DNA of 29,513 nt, taken from assembly GCA_023391815.1 (NCBI GenBank), contig JAEWAF010000114.1, forward strand, positions 1 through 29,513, written 5' to 3'. The position numbers and the translations under genes are program-made. Within the stretch, counting starts at the first letter, position 1. Each line of letters starts with the position of its first letter. Positions 7,444 through 15,152 of the stretch are shown piece by piece. The DNA comes from Pseudomonadota bacterium. GTDB taxonomy: Bacteria; Pseudomonadota; Gammaproteobacteria; Steroidobacterales; Steroidobacteraceae. Under the pieces are notes generated by a model that was not told the origin of the DNA, made no database searches, and was given only the letters and a program-made list of their open reading frames with translations.

Positions 7444-7845
7444 ATGGACGACAACAAAGCTTTGAACATCGTGTCCGCGCTGGCGAATGGCGTCAACCCG
7501 CAGACCGGCGAAAGGTTCGAGATCGATTCCCCGTATCAGGCCGCCGACGTGATCCGCGCATTGTATGTGGCCGTCCGGGCCATGGAGATGACCAACCGCT
7601 CCAAGTCGCGCGGCAACCGTGCGCGGATGCCTGCCAATGCCGGCAAGCCGTGGGCTGAACAGGAAGATCGCGAGTTGTTGGAAAAATTCGACGCGGGCCT
7701 GTCGCTCGCGCAGCTGGCTCAGGCTCACGACAGAACCATTGCCGGCATTCAGGCCCGGCTGGAACGGCATGGCCGGTTGCCGGGGCAGGGCCTGCAGTGG
7801 CGTGGGCGGGCCGGCAACGCTCGTGCCGAGCTCGTCGAAACATGA
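7444..7845 (+). CDS. Small protein with Myb/SANT-like C-terminal helix-turn-helix
   Basis: A 133-residue cytoplasmic protein. The N-terminal half (about 1-48) contains NPQTGERF, DSPYQAADVIRALY and a predicted helix, a pattern I recall from conserved hypothetical proteins. The C-terminal part (about 60-110) reads PWAEQEDRELLEKF then LAQLAQAHDRT and GIQARLERHG, which resembles a Myb/SANT or sigma-type helix-turn-helix where a Trp and acidic helix precede the recognition helix. DNA binding is therefore plausible but not proven. I chose ATG 7444 because GGAG sits about nine bases upstream; ATG 7429 is an alternative giving five more residues. A 12-base perfect hairpin follows 19 bases after the stop. 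Confidence 0.8.
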   Translation: MDDNKALNIVSALANGVNPQTGERFEIDSPYQAADVIRALYVAVRAMEMTNRSKSRGNRARMPANAGKPWAEQEDRELLEKFDAGLSLAQLAQAHDRTIAGIQARLERHGRLPGQGLQWRGRAGNARAELVET

Positions 7846-7864
7846 ACGGTCGGGTCGCCGGATT

Positions 7865-7898
7865 GGATACGCGCGGCGTTGTCAGTCCGCGCGTATCC
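7865..7898 (+). terminator. Perfect 12-base hairpin, probable transcript end or leader structure
   Basis: Arms 7865-7876 and 7887-7898 are perfectly complementary around a ten-base loop, and outer bases ATTGGA and TCCAAT can extend the pairing. It falls between the Myb/SANT-like gene and the glycosyltransferase gene. There is no U-run, so it may instead be a leader structure. It overlaps an open 5' extension of the glycosyltransferase frame, which argues that the extension is not translated. Confidence 0.5.
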
Positions 7899-7958
7899 TG
7901 CTCCAATGTGTCGGAGCCGGAATCCCCAGCGCCACCTTGGTTGTCGATGCGAGAGCAC

Positions 7959-8816
7959 ATGCCGATCGCCGCCGCCGCAGTGGTCATCGTTGGTTGCGTG
8001 CGCAACGGAGCGACTACCGTGCGTCGCGCCGTGGAGACATTGGCGCGTGCCTGTCGCGGCTTCCAGCGGGTGCAGTTCCTGATCGTCGAAAGCGATTCGA
8101 CAGACGGCACCATCGCGGAATTGCAGCACTTACGTAACGACGTGCCCGGATTCCAGTTCACATCCCTCGGTAGCTTGGCTGAACAGATTCCGGCGCGGAC
8201 CGAGCGGATCGCAGCCTGTCGCAATCGCTACCTGGATGAGCTACGCCACGACCCTCAGTACGCCGATGTCGACTATGTGATGGTCGCCGATCTGGACAGC
8301 GTGAATAACGATTTGCGCGCCGAGGCGGTGGCGACGTGCTGGACATCGACGCAACCGTGGGATGTGGTTACTGCCAATCAGCGCGACGCGTATTACGACA
8401 TCTGGGCCCTCCGCCATCCCGACTGGTGCCCGGTTGACTGCCACGAACAATACTCGCGGCTTTGCGATTTGTTTGGTCGTCCGAGGGCGCTGAACATCGC
8501 CATTCACTCGCGCATGGCGCGGCTGAGTCCGGACGCCGACTGGATCGAAGTGGATTCGGCCTTCGGAGGGCTCGCGATCTATCGGCGAGAAGCGCTGCTC
8601 AGTGGCCGGTACAGTGGCGTGTGCGCGGGACATCCGATTTGTGAGCACGTGCCGCTGCACGCTGAGTTGCGTGCCAAGGGCTACCGGATCTTCATCAATC
8701 CGGCGCTGATCAACGCGAACCGTACCGATCACTCAGCGCGCATCGGGTTGCTCGTTCGCCTGCGACGAGAGATCGAGGCGGTCGGCAAGCGAGTGCGAAA
8801 GCGGTTCCGCGTCTGA
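7959..8816 (+). CDS. Glycosyltransferase, GT-A fold, Anp1/CAP59-like
   Basis: A 285-residue enzyme likely to transfer a sugar from a nucleotide donor. It opens with AAVVIVGCVRNGATTV (first strand of a GT-A fold), then VESDSTDGT, a TERIAACRNRYLDEL helix, and YVMVADLDS with the metal-binding DLD at 111-113. The arrangement resembles Anp1/CAP59-type mannosyltransferases, though this assignment is from motifs only. Donor and acceptor are unknown. The frame is open back to 7797. ATG 7842 would overlap the previous stop (ATGA), but a 12-base hairpin lies just after it and the residues before 7947 look non-conserved. I prefer ATG 7959, with 7947 as alternative. The 3' end overlaps the convergent GT4-like gene by 84 bases. 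Confidence 0.8.
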   Translation: MPIAAAAVVIVGCVRNGATTVRRAVETLARACRGFQRVQFLIVESDSTDGTIAELQHLRNDVPGFQFTSLGSLAEQIPARTERIAACRNRYLDELRHDPQYADVDYVMVADLDSVNNDLRAEAVATCWTSTQPWDVVTANQRDAYYDIWALRHPDWCPVDCHEQYSRLCDLFGRPRALNIAIHSRMARLSPDADWIEVDSAFGGLAIYRREALLSGRYSGVCAGHPICEHVPLHAELRAKGYRIFINPALINANRTDHSARIGLLVRLRREIEAVGKRVRKRFRV

Positions 8817-10484
8817 TTCCGCGCCGAGTAGCTGCGAGACGATCTGGTCGGCATTGAAATACTCGGCGCAACGTCCGGCGAAGGCGCGGGACCGCTGACG
8901 ATAGTGATCCATGTGCAGTAACACGTCGCCGAGCAGTTCGCCGCTCTGATCCATGTTCGCCGCGGTCAGGCCGACGGAGCCGGCCGGGTAATGCTCGGCA
9001 TATAGCCGGCATTCGATTGAATCGACGGTGATGGTTCCGTCGTCCCAGGCATTGCGCCACTTCAGTCGCGCACGGCGTGCGTTCTCATGCAGATGGAACA
9101 GCGAATACACGGCCGAAGGATCGCCCCCCGGACCGATGATCGCGGCGAAGGTCATGAGTTGTGTGCCCTCCGCATCCAGTTGCTCGAGCTCGACGTGCGC
9201 GTACGTACCGCGCGTCGACGGTTCCAGCCAGCGCAGACGAAGTAACAATGAACGCGCGCCTTCGGCCAGATCGAGCTGGATACTCCGCTCGACGTTGGTG
9301 AATGAGATCGCCGCACGCTCGGCGTTGCCGATTTGTTTCAAGGGCGTGGCGTGCGCGGCGATGTCCCGCAGGTGGCGCTGATTCTCCTCGTGGATCTGTT
9401 CCGAGAGCCAGCAACCGCCCGGCACGATCACGGGAACGCCGGCGCTGAGCATCTCGAGCAGTACGCCGCTGCAACGGGTGTAGTAGCGGGTGCTGTCATA
9501 GAGCAGCAGCCCGATATCGGAGCTGCGCACGAGCTCGGCGTAACGTTCCAGATCCAAGGGGAAGGGCGCGTACACGACGGGGGGCGTGGCACTGTGCGGG
9601 CCGAGATCGGCGACGGTTGAATCGAGCGCGCGCATGAGGTCCCGTCGACGCGTTTGCATCACCAGCTGGGCGCGGCCCTTGCTCAAATATTCGTTCCACA
9701 GTTTGCGGACCACGATAGGCAGCTCGCGGTAGCCCTTCTCGCGACGGCTGTGGCCGAGGCACGCGATGCGCACGTTGTCGCTCGACGTCTTCGGCGCGGT
9801 CGGCAATAGAAACAACGGGTGCACCGGATAGGGCAGCGCGTGGAATGGAGCCACGTCGAGATATTCGTATTGAGCCGCGAGCTCACGCGTCGTGCAATAC
9901 AAATGGATGTGATGTTCGGGTACGCGCGCCAACGCGTGCAAAAAGATCTCGCGCATGAACTCGCGACGCGGGAACTGCTCGGCGTAATCCGGATCGCGAC
10001 CTTCGAAGATGCCTAGATGAAACTGCAGGTGCCAATGGATGCGCCGATACTCGGTGGACGCGCCCTGTAGAAATATCGCCAGACCTTCCAGGTCGATTTC
10101 CGAGGCGGATGCGAAGAACACATGATCCCCTTCGGCGAGCGAGACTTTGCTCAACAAAGCGGCGCAATCCTCGGCAAAGCTTTCGGCGAGGCGCTGTCGT
10201 TCTCGCGCACGCCACTTGCTTCGTGTGCGCGACCACCAGCTGCCGAGCGCGCTGCTCGCTTTGCCGGTCTCGATATAACGCTGCGAATAACTCTTGTTGC
10301 GGAAGATCGGATGCGATTGCCAGCTGGGCGGCAACGCGGGCAAGTCGCGAAACTCACGATGCATGGCCAGCACCGGTTGAAAGCCGGCGCGCTCCGCGGC
10401 GGGCAGCACGCAACTGGCATACGTGTAGTAGTGCCCGCCCAGATCCCTCATGGAATGGTCGATGAGAACGAACTTTCTTGTCAT
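8733..10484 (-). CDS. GT4-like glycosyltransferase with inserted beta-rich domain
   Basis: A 583-residue GT-B-type enzyme. The N-terminal domain begins FVLIDHSMRDLGGHYY, typical of sugar transferases that bind the acceptor in this domain. The C-terminal domain starts near 238 with RIACLGHSRREKGY and includes YAPFPLDLERYAELVRSSDI and EMLSAGVPVIVPGG (about 340-358), the GT4 donor-binding signature. Residues about 375-500 then form an insertion with alternating strands (ISFTNVERSIQLDLAEG, AHVELEQLDAEG, TITVDSIECRLY) before the usual closing helix HYRQRSRAFAGRCAEYF. I chose ATG 10484 because it overlaps the stop of the upstream GT2 gene (ATGA), implying translational coupling. The frame extends to 10547 but those residues belong to another frame. 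Confidence 0.85.
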   Translation of the reverse strand: MTRKFVLIDHSMRDLGGHYYTYASCVLPAAERAGFQPVLAMHREFRDLPALPPSWQSHPIFRNKSYSQRYIETGKASSALGSWWSRTRSKWRARERQRLAESFAEDCAALLSKVSLAEGDHVFFASASEIDLEGLAIFLQGASTEYRRIHWHLQFHLGIFEGRDPDYAEQFPRREFMREIFLHALARVPEHHIHLYCTTRELAAQYEYLDVAPFHALPYPVHPLFLLPTAPKTSSDNVRIACLGHSRREKGYRELPIVVRKLWNEYLSKGRAQLVMQTRRRDLMRALDSTVADLGPHSATPPVVYAPFPLDLERYAELVRSSDIGLLLYDSTRYYTRCSGVLLEMLSAGVPVIVPGGCWLSEQIHEENQRHLRDIAAHATPLKQIGNAERAAISFTNVERSIQLDLAEGARSLLLRLRWLEPSTRGTYAHVELEQLDAEGTQLMTFAAIIGPGGDPSAVYSLFHLHENARRARLKWRNAWDDGTITVDSIECRLYAEHYPAGSVGLTAANMDQSGELLGDVLLHMDHYRQRSRAFAGRCAEYFNADQIVSQLLGAESDAEPLSHSLADRLDLSSQANEQPDAR

Positions 10485-11305
10485 GTAACTCGGTGGCTCG
10501 CGGCGCCTTCCGTCGCGCCCTGCGGGGCGTCGATACCCTGAACGCAACGGATCGTACGCGCTGCCAGTGTTTCGTGCAGCAAGCTGTCCAATGGATTGAT
10601 GCCTTCCGCCGGCGCGCGAGTGCGGTGATACAGGTGGAAAGCGACGGCCCGATGGCGGACATAGTTGCGATGGACGCCGATGTGTAACAGCCGCGCCGCG
10701 AACTCGCGATCTTCAGGGCCCCAGCCGTTGAAGCGCTCGTCGTAGCCATTCACTTGCAAGGCGTGCTTGCGCCAGAACGATTGATTGCAGCCCTGGATGC
10801 CGCCGAGGGCCACCTTCACCCGCGACGTCATTCGACTCACTACCCTGTTACGCCAGGCATAAGCGCGACGTTGCAGGCCGGGTGTCCACCAGCCCAGCGA
10901 CAGTTGCTCGCCGTTCAGCAACCGGCGGGTACTCTCCGGCGAGAGCTGTGGGCGCGCGCCCTGAATGAAGCAATCCGGTCGGGCGCAGGCGACGTGGTCA
11001 CGGATGAAGTGACGGTGTAACACCATGTCGCCATCCACCAACACAATGTACTCCTTGCTCGATGCGGCAATGGCGCGATTGCGTGAGCGCGCCAGCCGGA
11101 AGCCTTCGTCCGCTTGCCAGACGTGCAGCAGCGGCATGGTCAGCCGCTCGCGCCATCGCTCGATGACCGCCAGCGTGGCCGGGCCCGAGCCGTCGTCGGC
11201 GACCACGACCTCATCCGGCGGCAGGCTCTGCCGGGCGACGCTGGCCAGCGTCAGCTCCAGGGCTTCGGGCCAGTTATACGTGGTGATGAGCAGGCTGGTG
11301 CGCAT
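10481..11305 (-). CDS. GT2-family glycosyltransferase
   Basis: A 274-residue inverting glycosyltransferase. It begins SLLITTYNWPEAL, then EVVVADDGSGPAT (nucleotide binding), the metal-binding DGD at 91-93 and, near 187-200, GYDERFNGWGPEDREF, a galactosyltransferase-type C-terminal segment (Pfam Glyco_transf_7C-like) also found in bacterial capsule GT2 enzymes. The donor is unknown; UDP-galactose or UDP-HexNAc are guesses from that segment. The frame is open to 11656, but the ATG at 11305 begins exactly at the conserved first strand. Its last four bases are the start of the next gene, so the two are coupled. Confidence 0.9.
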   Translation of the reverse strand: MRTSLLITTYNWPEALELTLASVARQSLPPDEVVVADDGSGPATLAVIERWRERLTMPLLHVWQADEGFRLARSRNRAIAASSKEYIVLVDGDMVLHRHFIRDHVACARPDCFIQGARPQLSPESTRRLLNGEQLSLGWWTPGLQRRAYAWRNRVVSRMTSRVKVALGGIQGCNQSFWRKHALQVNGYDERFNGWGPEDREFAARLLHIGVHRNYVRHRAVAFHLYHRTRAPAEGINPLDSLLHETLAARTIRCVQGIDAPQGATEGAASHRVT

Positions 11306-11313
11306 GAAACGGG

Positions 11314-11319
11314 ATAATA
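11314..11319 (-). promoter_or_regulatory. Possible -10 element for the GT2/GT4 operon
   Basis: Reads TATTAT on the minus strand, nine bases before the GT2 start codon. That would give a transcript beginning at or very near the start codon. No good -35 is seen. The 109-base gap to the divergent GT7-like gene must hold at least one promoter per direction. Confidence 0.25.
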
Positions 11320-11414
11320 TTCCAAGTGCCGCGACCAAATATCGTCGTGCGGGTCCGGTTCCGGCCAGGGCTCGCGGATAGACTGGCGCGGCGTGTCCGA
11401 AGCAGGAGTGAAAT

Positions 11415-12326
11415 TTGTCCGTCTCGTATCTGTTCGCCCCCAAGGAATTGCGGCGGCGCCGGCGTTGGCTGAATCGCTGGTGGCCCAGCGTTCGTCTGCG
11501 CACGGATCCGTTGCAGCACCTGAACGTGGACGGGCGATACGTGCCGGTCAGTATCGCCAACTGGAAGCTCATTCCGAGCATGGCGCGCGCGCTGCTCAGC
11601 ACACGGATCGCGCGACCGCTCACCTTTGCCAACGACCGCCGGCTCACGGTGGTCATTCCTTATCGGGATCGCGAGGCGCATCTGCGCCAGTTGATGCCGG
11701 TACTGCAGGAAAAGTTGCAGGAGCAGCAACTCAAGTATCGGATCGTGGTGGTGGAGCAGGAGAGCGGCTCGAAGTTCAATCGCGGGCGGCTGCTCAACGC
11801 CGGCATTCATTACGCCGCTGACGGCACCGATTATTACTGTCTGCACGATGTCGACGCGGTGCCCGTCGTCGCGAACTACGCCTGCCCGTCGCAGCCGTTG
11901 CGCCTGGTGAACAAGATCATTGGCTTGCAGGGCAAGAGCCGGCACAATGACTATTACTTCTCCGGCGCCGTCTCGATTCGCAAGGACCAGGTCCAGGCCG
12001 CGAACGGTTTCTCCAATGAATACTGGGGCTGGGGCAAGGAAGACGACGATTTCTTTTTTCGGCTGCTGCTGACCGAGCTGCTGTGTTACTACGACCTGGA
12101 AGGCACGTACCGGGATTTGCCCAATCCGCCGCATCAACAGGTACAGCGCCGTTATCCGTGGGCACCGGCGCATATCCGGCGCAATCGTCAGCGGCGCAGC
12201 CTGTTGCTGCGAGGTCTGGCGGATCCGGCCGAAGACGGGCTCAGCTCCCTGCGCTATGAAGTCGTCGAGCGTAACGGCTCGGCCGAGTACGGCCCGGCAT
12301 ACGAAAAAATCCGCGTCCGCTGGTAA
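11415..12326 (+). CDS. GT7-like (beta-1,4-galactosyltransferase-type) glycosyltransferase
   Basis: A 303-residue protein with the signature order of animal beta-1,4-galactosyltransferases: VVIPYRDREAHL (79-90), VVEQESGSKFNRGRLLNAG (112-130), HDVDAVP (144-150, metal-binding DVD), then ANGFSNEYWGWGKEDDD (196-212), the donor/acceptor loop. Unlike the animal enzymes it has no N-terminal membrane anchor, and the first ~70 residues are basic and look unrelated. Predicted activity is transfer of Gal, GalNAc or Glc in beta-1,4 linkage to a GlcNAc or similar acceptor; this is inference. The TTG start at 11415 is supported by AGGAG seven to eleven bases upstream. The Wzi-like gene follows after 12 bases. 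Confidence 0.88.
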   Translation: MSVSYLFAPKELRRRRRWLNRWWPSVRLRTDPLQHLNVDGRYVPVSIANWKLIPSMARALLSTRIARPLTFANDRRLTVVIPYRDREAHLRQLMPVLQEKLQEQQLKYRIVVVEQESGSKFNRGRLLNAGIHYAADGTDYYCLHDVDAVPVVANYACPSQPLRLVNKIIGLQGKSRHNDYYFSGAVSIRKDQVQAANGFSNEYWGWGKEDDDFFFRLLLTELLCYYDLEGTYRDLPNPPHQQVQRRYPWAPAHIRRNRQRRSLLLRGLADPAEDGLSSLRYEVVERNGSAEYGPAYEKIRVRW

Positions 12327-12338
12327 GGATCGAAGGTT

Positions 12339-14366
12339 TTGAATCGCACATCGTTGTCCGCATTCGCGGTAGGTCTCGCGTTGCTGGCGCCGCTGGCCAG
12401 CGCGCGCGGTGTCAGTCCATACCTGCCGCTGAACATGTCGCCCGAAATGGAGCGGCAGATCGAGCGAGTGATGATCCTCGCCGATCGGCCGGTCATGTCG
12501 CGCCCCATCGCCGCCGCCGCTGTGCTCGATGCTCTTCCTCAGGCGTGTCGTATCGATGAAGCGTTATGCAAGCGAGTGCGCGCCTATCTGGAGCGTTACA
12601 TGCGCAAGATCGGCGTCGATCACGCCAGTCTCGAAAGCGCCGGTACCGATTCATCGAGCACGCCGGTGCCGAACCGCTACGGCATGGCGAACGACAGTGA
12701 ATTTCAGGTTTCGGCCAGCGCGCATTGGCAGCCCTACGACCACCTGATCGTGAGCTTGGGTGGCGTCGCCGATGCCGACGAGGCTTCGCCGACCGGCTCG
12801 ATGGTGAGCCTCGGCAACCATCATTTTCAGCTCGACGCGGGTTATCGGCCGCATTGGTTTTCGCCTTTCACCGACAGCGCCATGCTGATCAGCACCGAAG
12901 CGCAGACGCTGCCGTCGCTCACGTTGTCGAACTATCAGCCGATCGGCGGAATCGGTTTCAGCTACGAGTTGTTCCTGGCTGAAATGGAGTATTCCGACCG
13001 GATCGCCTTCGGGGACAACTGCAACACGAGCTTGCCGCCGCAGCCAGGAGACACCTGTACTGCCGGCCATCCGAGGCTTGGCGGCCTGCGCTTGAGTATC
13101 GCGCCGGTGCCGGGCTGGTCGCTCAGCGCAAATCGCGTGCTTCAATACGGCGGCGGTGAGCGTGAAAGCTCGTTCAGCGATTTTTTGAAAGCAGTGTTGC
13201 GGCCGCGGCAATATGACAATGTCGGTAGCGGCGTGACCGAGCAAACCCAGTTCGGCAACCAGGTCGCCTCGTTCACCAGCCAGTTCATCTTCCCCGGCGA
13301 GACGCCGTTCTCTGCCTATCTGGAATACGCGGGCGAAGACACTTCGTATGAAGGTAACTATCGCCTCGGCAATTCCGCGCTGTCGATCGGCTTGCACTTC
13401 CCGCGCCTTTGGAAATATTTCGACCTGACGCTCGAAGCGTCCGAGTGGCAGAACGCTTGGTATGTAAGCGAGGTGTACGGTGACGGGCTCACCGAGAGAG
13501 GTCGCGTGCTCGGTCACTGGGGCGCCGATCAACGTATCTTCGGCGATGCCGTCGGCGCGCAAACGTTCATGGCACGATTGGGATGGGAGCCGCGGTTCGG
13601 CGGACTGGTCCAGGTGCGAGTTCGCACCATCGACAACCAGTCCTACGGTCTCATCGATTACGAGCGCGGCTACGATCTTTCCATGAGCTATTCGCGCACG
13701 CTGATGGGATTCACCGCGGGCGCTGAAGTCACCGGCGGCAGGGATACGTTTGGCGAGAGGTATGGCCGCCTGGCCGGCTTCATGCGTTTCGGCGATCACT
13801 GGGGCGCGGGCGGCCCGACGGGCGACTGGGGCAGCGACGCCGGCAGGCCCGCGGGGGCGGATCTTTTTATCGAGGCCGGCGTGTCCTCATCGGAAGTCAC
13901 CTATCGCCCGGGCACTGGCAATGCCGGTCCGCCGCCGGTCAGCGATCCTCAGCAGAACACGTCGGAGTGGACGCCGCACATCGGTCTTGGCGCGCGCCGC
14001 TCGGTCACTTCACGCAGCGATCTCGGCGTGCGTATCGAATTCGATCAGATCGATGATCACATGCTGCTCGCGGTGCGCGCGCTCGACTATCGATATCGCA
14101 CCCAGGGTCCGCTGGCGTTCTCGGCGTTCCTCGGCGCCGCGCGTTACGACGTGGCGACGCCGGCTTACGGTTATTACTTCGGCGCAGGCGTGCAATGGCG
14201 GAACATTCTGCCGAAGCTGGATCTCGGCCTGGATTACCGCTATGCCGACAAGGTGGCGCGCGACAAGCTGCCCAGCGAGATCGGTCCCGACACCTCTCGA
14301 CAGCTGCGGCCGGACGTGTTCTACGACATCACGAGCTACACCTTGTCGGCGAGCTACCGCTTCTAA
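12339..14366 (+). CDS. Wzi-like capsule-assembly outer-membrane protein
   Basis: A 675-residue exported protein, larger than E. coli Wzi (about 480). A signal peptide (residues ~1-22, cleaved near ASA) is followed by a helical region, YLPLNMSPEMERQIER to about 95, and then a long beta-barrel with alternating strands ending in the terminal Phe of SASYRF, as outer-membrane barrels do. The N-terminal PLNMSPEMERQIERV segment is one I associate with the Caps_assemb_Wzi family. Such proteins bind or anchor capsular polysaccharide at the cell surface. It follows the GT7-like gene by 12 bases with a TTG start preceded by GAAGG, suggesting co-transcription and a role on the product of these transferases. 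Confidence 0.8.
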   Translation: MNRTSLSAFAVGLALLAPLASARGVSPYLPLNMSPEMERQIERVMILADRPVMSRPIAAAAVLDALPQACRIDEALCKRVRAYLERYMRKIGVDHASLESAGTDSSSTPVPNRYGMANDSEFQVSASAHWQPYDHLIVSLGGVADADEASPTGSMVSLGNHHFQLDAGYRPHWFSPFTDSAMLISTEAQTLPSLTLSNYQPIGGIGFSYELFLAEMEYSDRIAFGDNCNTSLPPQPGDTCTAGHPRLGGLRLSIAPVPGWSLSANRVLQYGGGERESSFSDFLKAVLRPRQYDNVGSGVTEQTQFGNQVASFTSQFIFPGETPFSAYLEYAGEDTSYEGNYRLGNSALSIGLHFPRLWKYFDLTLEASEWQNAWYVSEVYGDGLTERGRVLGHWGADQRIFGDAVGAQTFMARLGWEPRFGGLVQVRVRTIDNQSYGLIDYERGYDLSMSYSRTLMGFTAGAEVTGGRDTFGERYGRLAGFMRFGDHWGAGGPTGDWGSDAGRPAGADLFIEAGVSSSEVTYRPGTGNAGPPPVSDPQQNTSEWTPHIGLGARRSVTSRSDLGVRIEFDQIDDHMLLAVRALDYRYRTQGPLAFSAFLGAARYDVATPAYGYYFGAGVQWRNILPKLDLGLDYRYADKVARDKLPSEIGPDTSRQLRPDVFYDITSYTLSASYRF

Positions 14367-14367
14367 C

Positions 14368-15147
14368 TCACAGATAGCGGGCGCAGAGCTGCTCGAACAG
14401 CGAGTCGGGCGGGAAACGTCCGTTCTTATCGAAGCCTGGGCTGCGACGTGACATCTCGTTCCAAAGATGCAGCCCGTAGCTCGCCGCGATCAGGCCGGGA
14501 TTGTCGCGCAGGCTGGAGTCGAACACGGTGTGCCAGTTGCCGTAGGAGATCGGATAGAAATACCAGAATGGCAACGCGGCGCCCGTGCAATGCAAATGTC
14601 GGGCAGCCTCTGTAAGTCCGTTCGGTCCGGTTTCACCCCAGGTCATGCGGCCGCGGCTATTCGGTAGCCACCGACGCAGCAGCTTGCGTCGACGCATCTT
14701 GATCGAGTCGTAGGGCAGCGCGCGATTGGGCTGCTCGCAAACGTCGCTCATCCATTGGGCGAGCCGATGTCCTTTCGGCAGGCCGAGCACCGCGTTGTTG
14801 ACTGTGCGCTCATCCTGCCAGCCGAAGATTTCCGTGCTCGCGAAGTCGAACGGCTTCAGACACACCACATCGGTATCGACCCAGAGGCCGCCCTGTTCGA
14901 GCAGCAGTCGATAACGAAAGCCGTCCGCGAATACGGCGAACGAGCCGGACTGCGCATGTTTGAACAAGCGCTCACGCGGCAGAATCTTGCCGGCGTCGGC
15001 GAGAATCACTCCCTCCGGAACATTGTCGGGCTGATCGTAAACGTGCAGCAGCACGCGATGCCCATGCGCGATGAACGACCGCATGCACAGCTGCTCGAGC
15101 CGCGACAACGGCGGCCCGTGCCAGAACATGTGAACGTCCAGTAACAA
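14368..15147 (-). CDS. DXD sugar-transferase (Gly_transf_sug type)
   Basis: A 259-residue protein of the family related to OCH1 and capsular DXD transferases. It begins FWHGPPLSRLEQLCMRSF and includes FRYRLLLEQGGLWVDTDVVC, where DTD (91-93) is the nucleotide-sugar/metal site. The C-terminus has WGETGPNGLT and SYGLHLWNE, which also recur in the family. The start is a TTG at 15147, five bases after the hemL stop; ATG 15129 is possible but would trim the first strand. Its stop lies one base from that of the Wzi-like gene. Transcription together with hemL is likely, although the two products are functionally unrelated as far as I can see. Confidence 0.82.
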   Translation of the reverse strand: MLLDVHMFWHGPPLSRLEQLCMRSFIAHGHRVLLHVYDQPDNVPEGVILADAGKILPRERLFKHAQSGSFAVFADGFRYRLLLEQGGLWVDTDVVCLKPFDFASTEIFGWQDERTVNNAVLGLPKGHRLAQWMSDVCEQPNRALPYDSIKMRRRKLLRRWLPNSRGRMTWGETGPNGLTEAARHLHCTGAALPFWYFYPISYGNWHTVFDSSLRDNPGLIAASYGLHLWNEMSRRSPGFDKNGRFPPDSLFEQLCARYL

Positions 15148-15152
15148 GCGGC

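Noticed and set aside
7266..7496. 76-codon minus-strand frame upstream of the CPBP gene
   Set aside because: Overlaps the Myb/SANT-like gene start on the other strand, has no recognisable motif, and has no supporting ribosome binding site that I could see.
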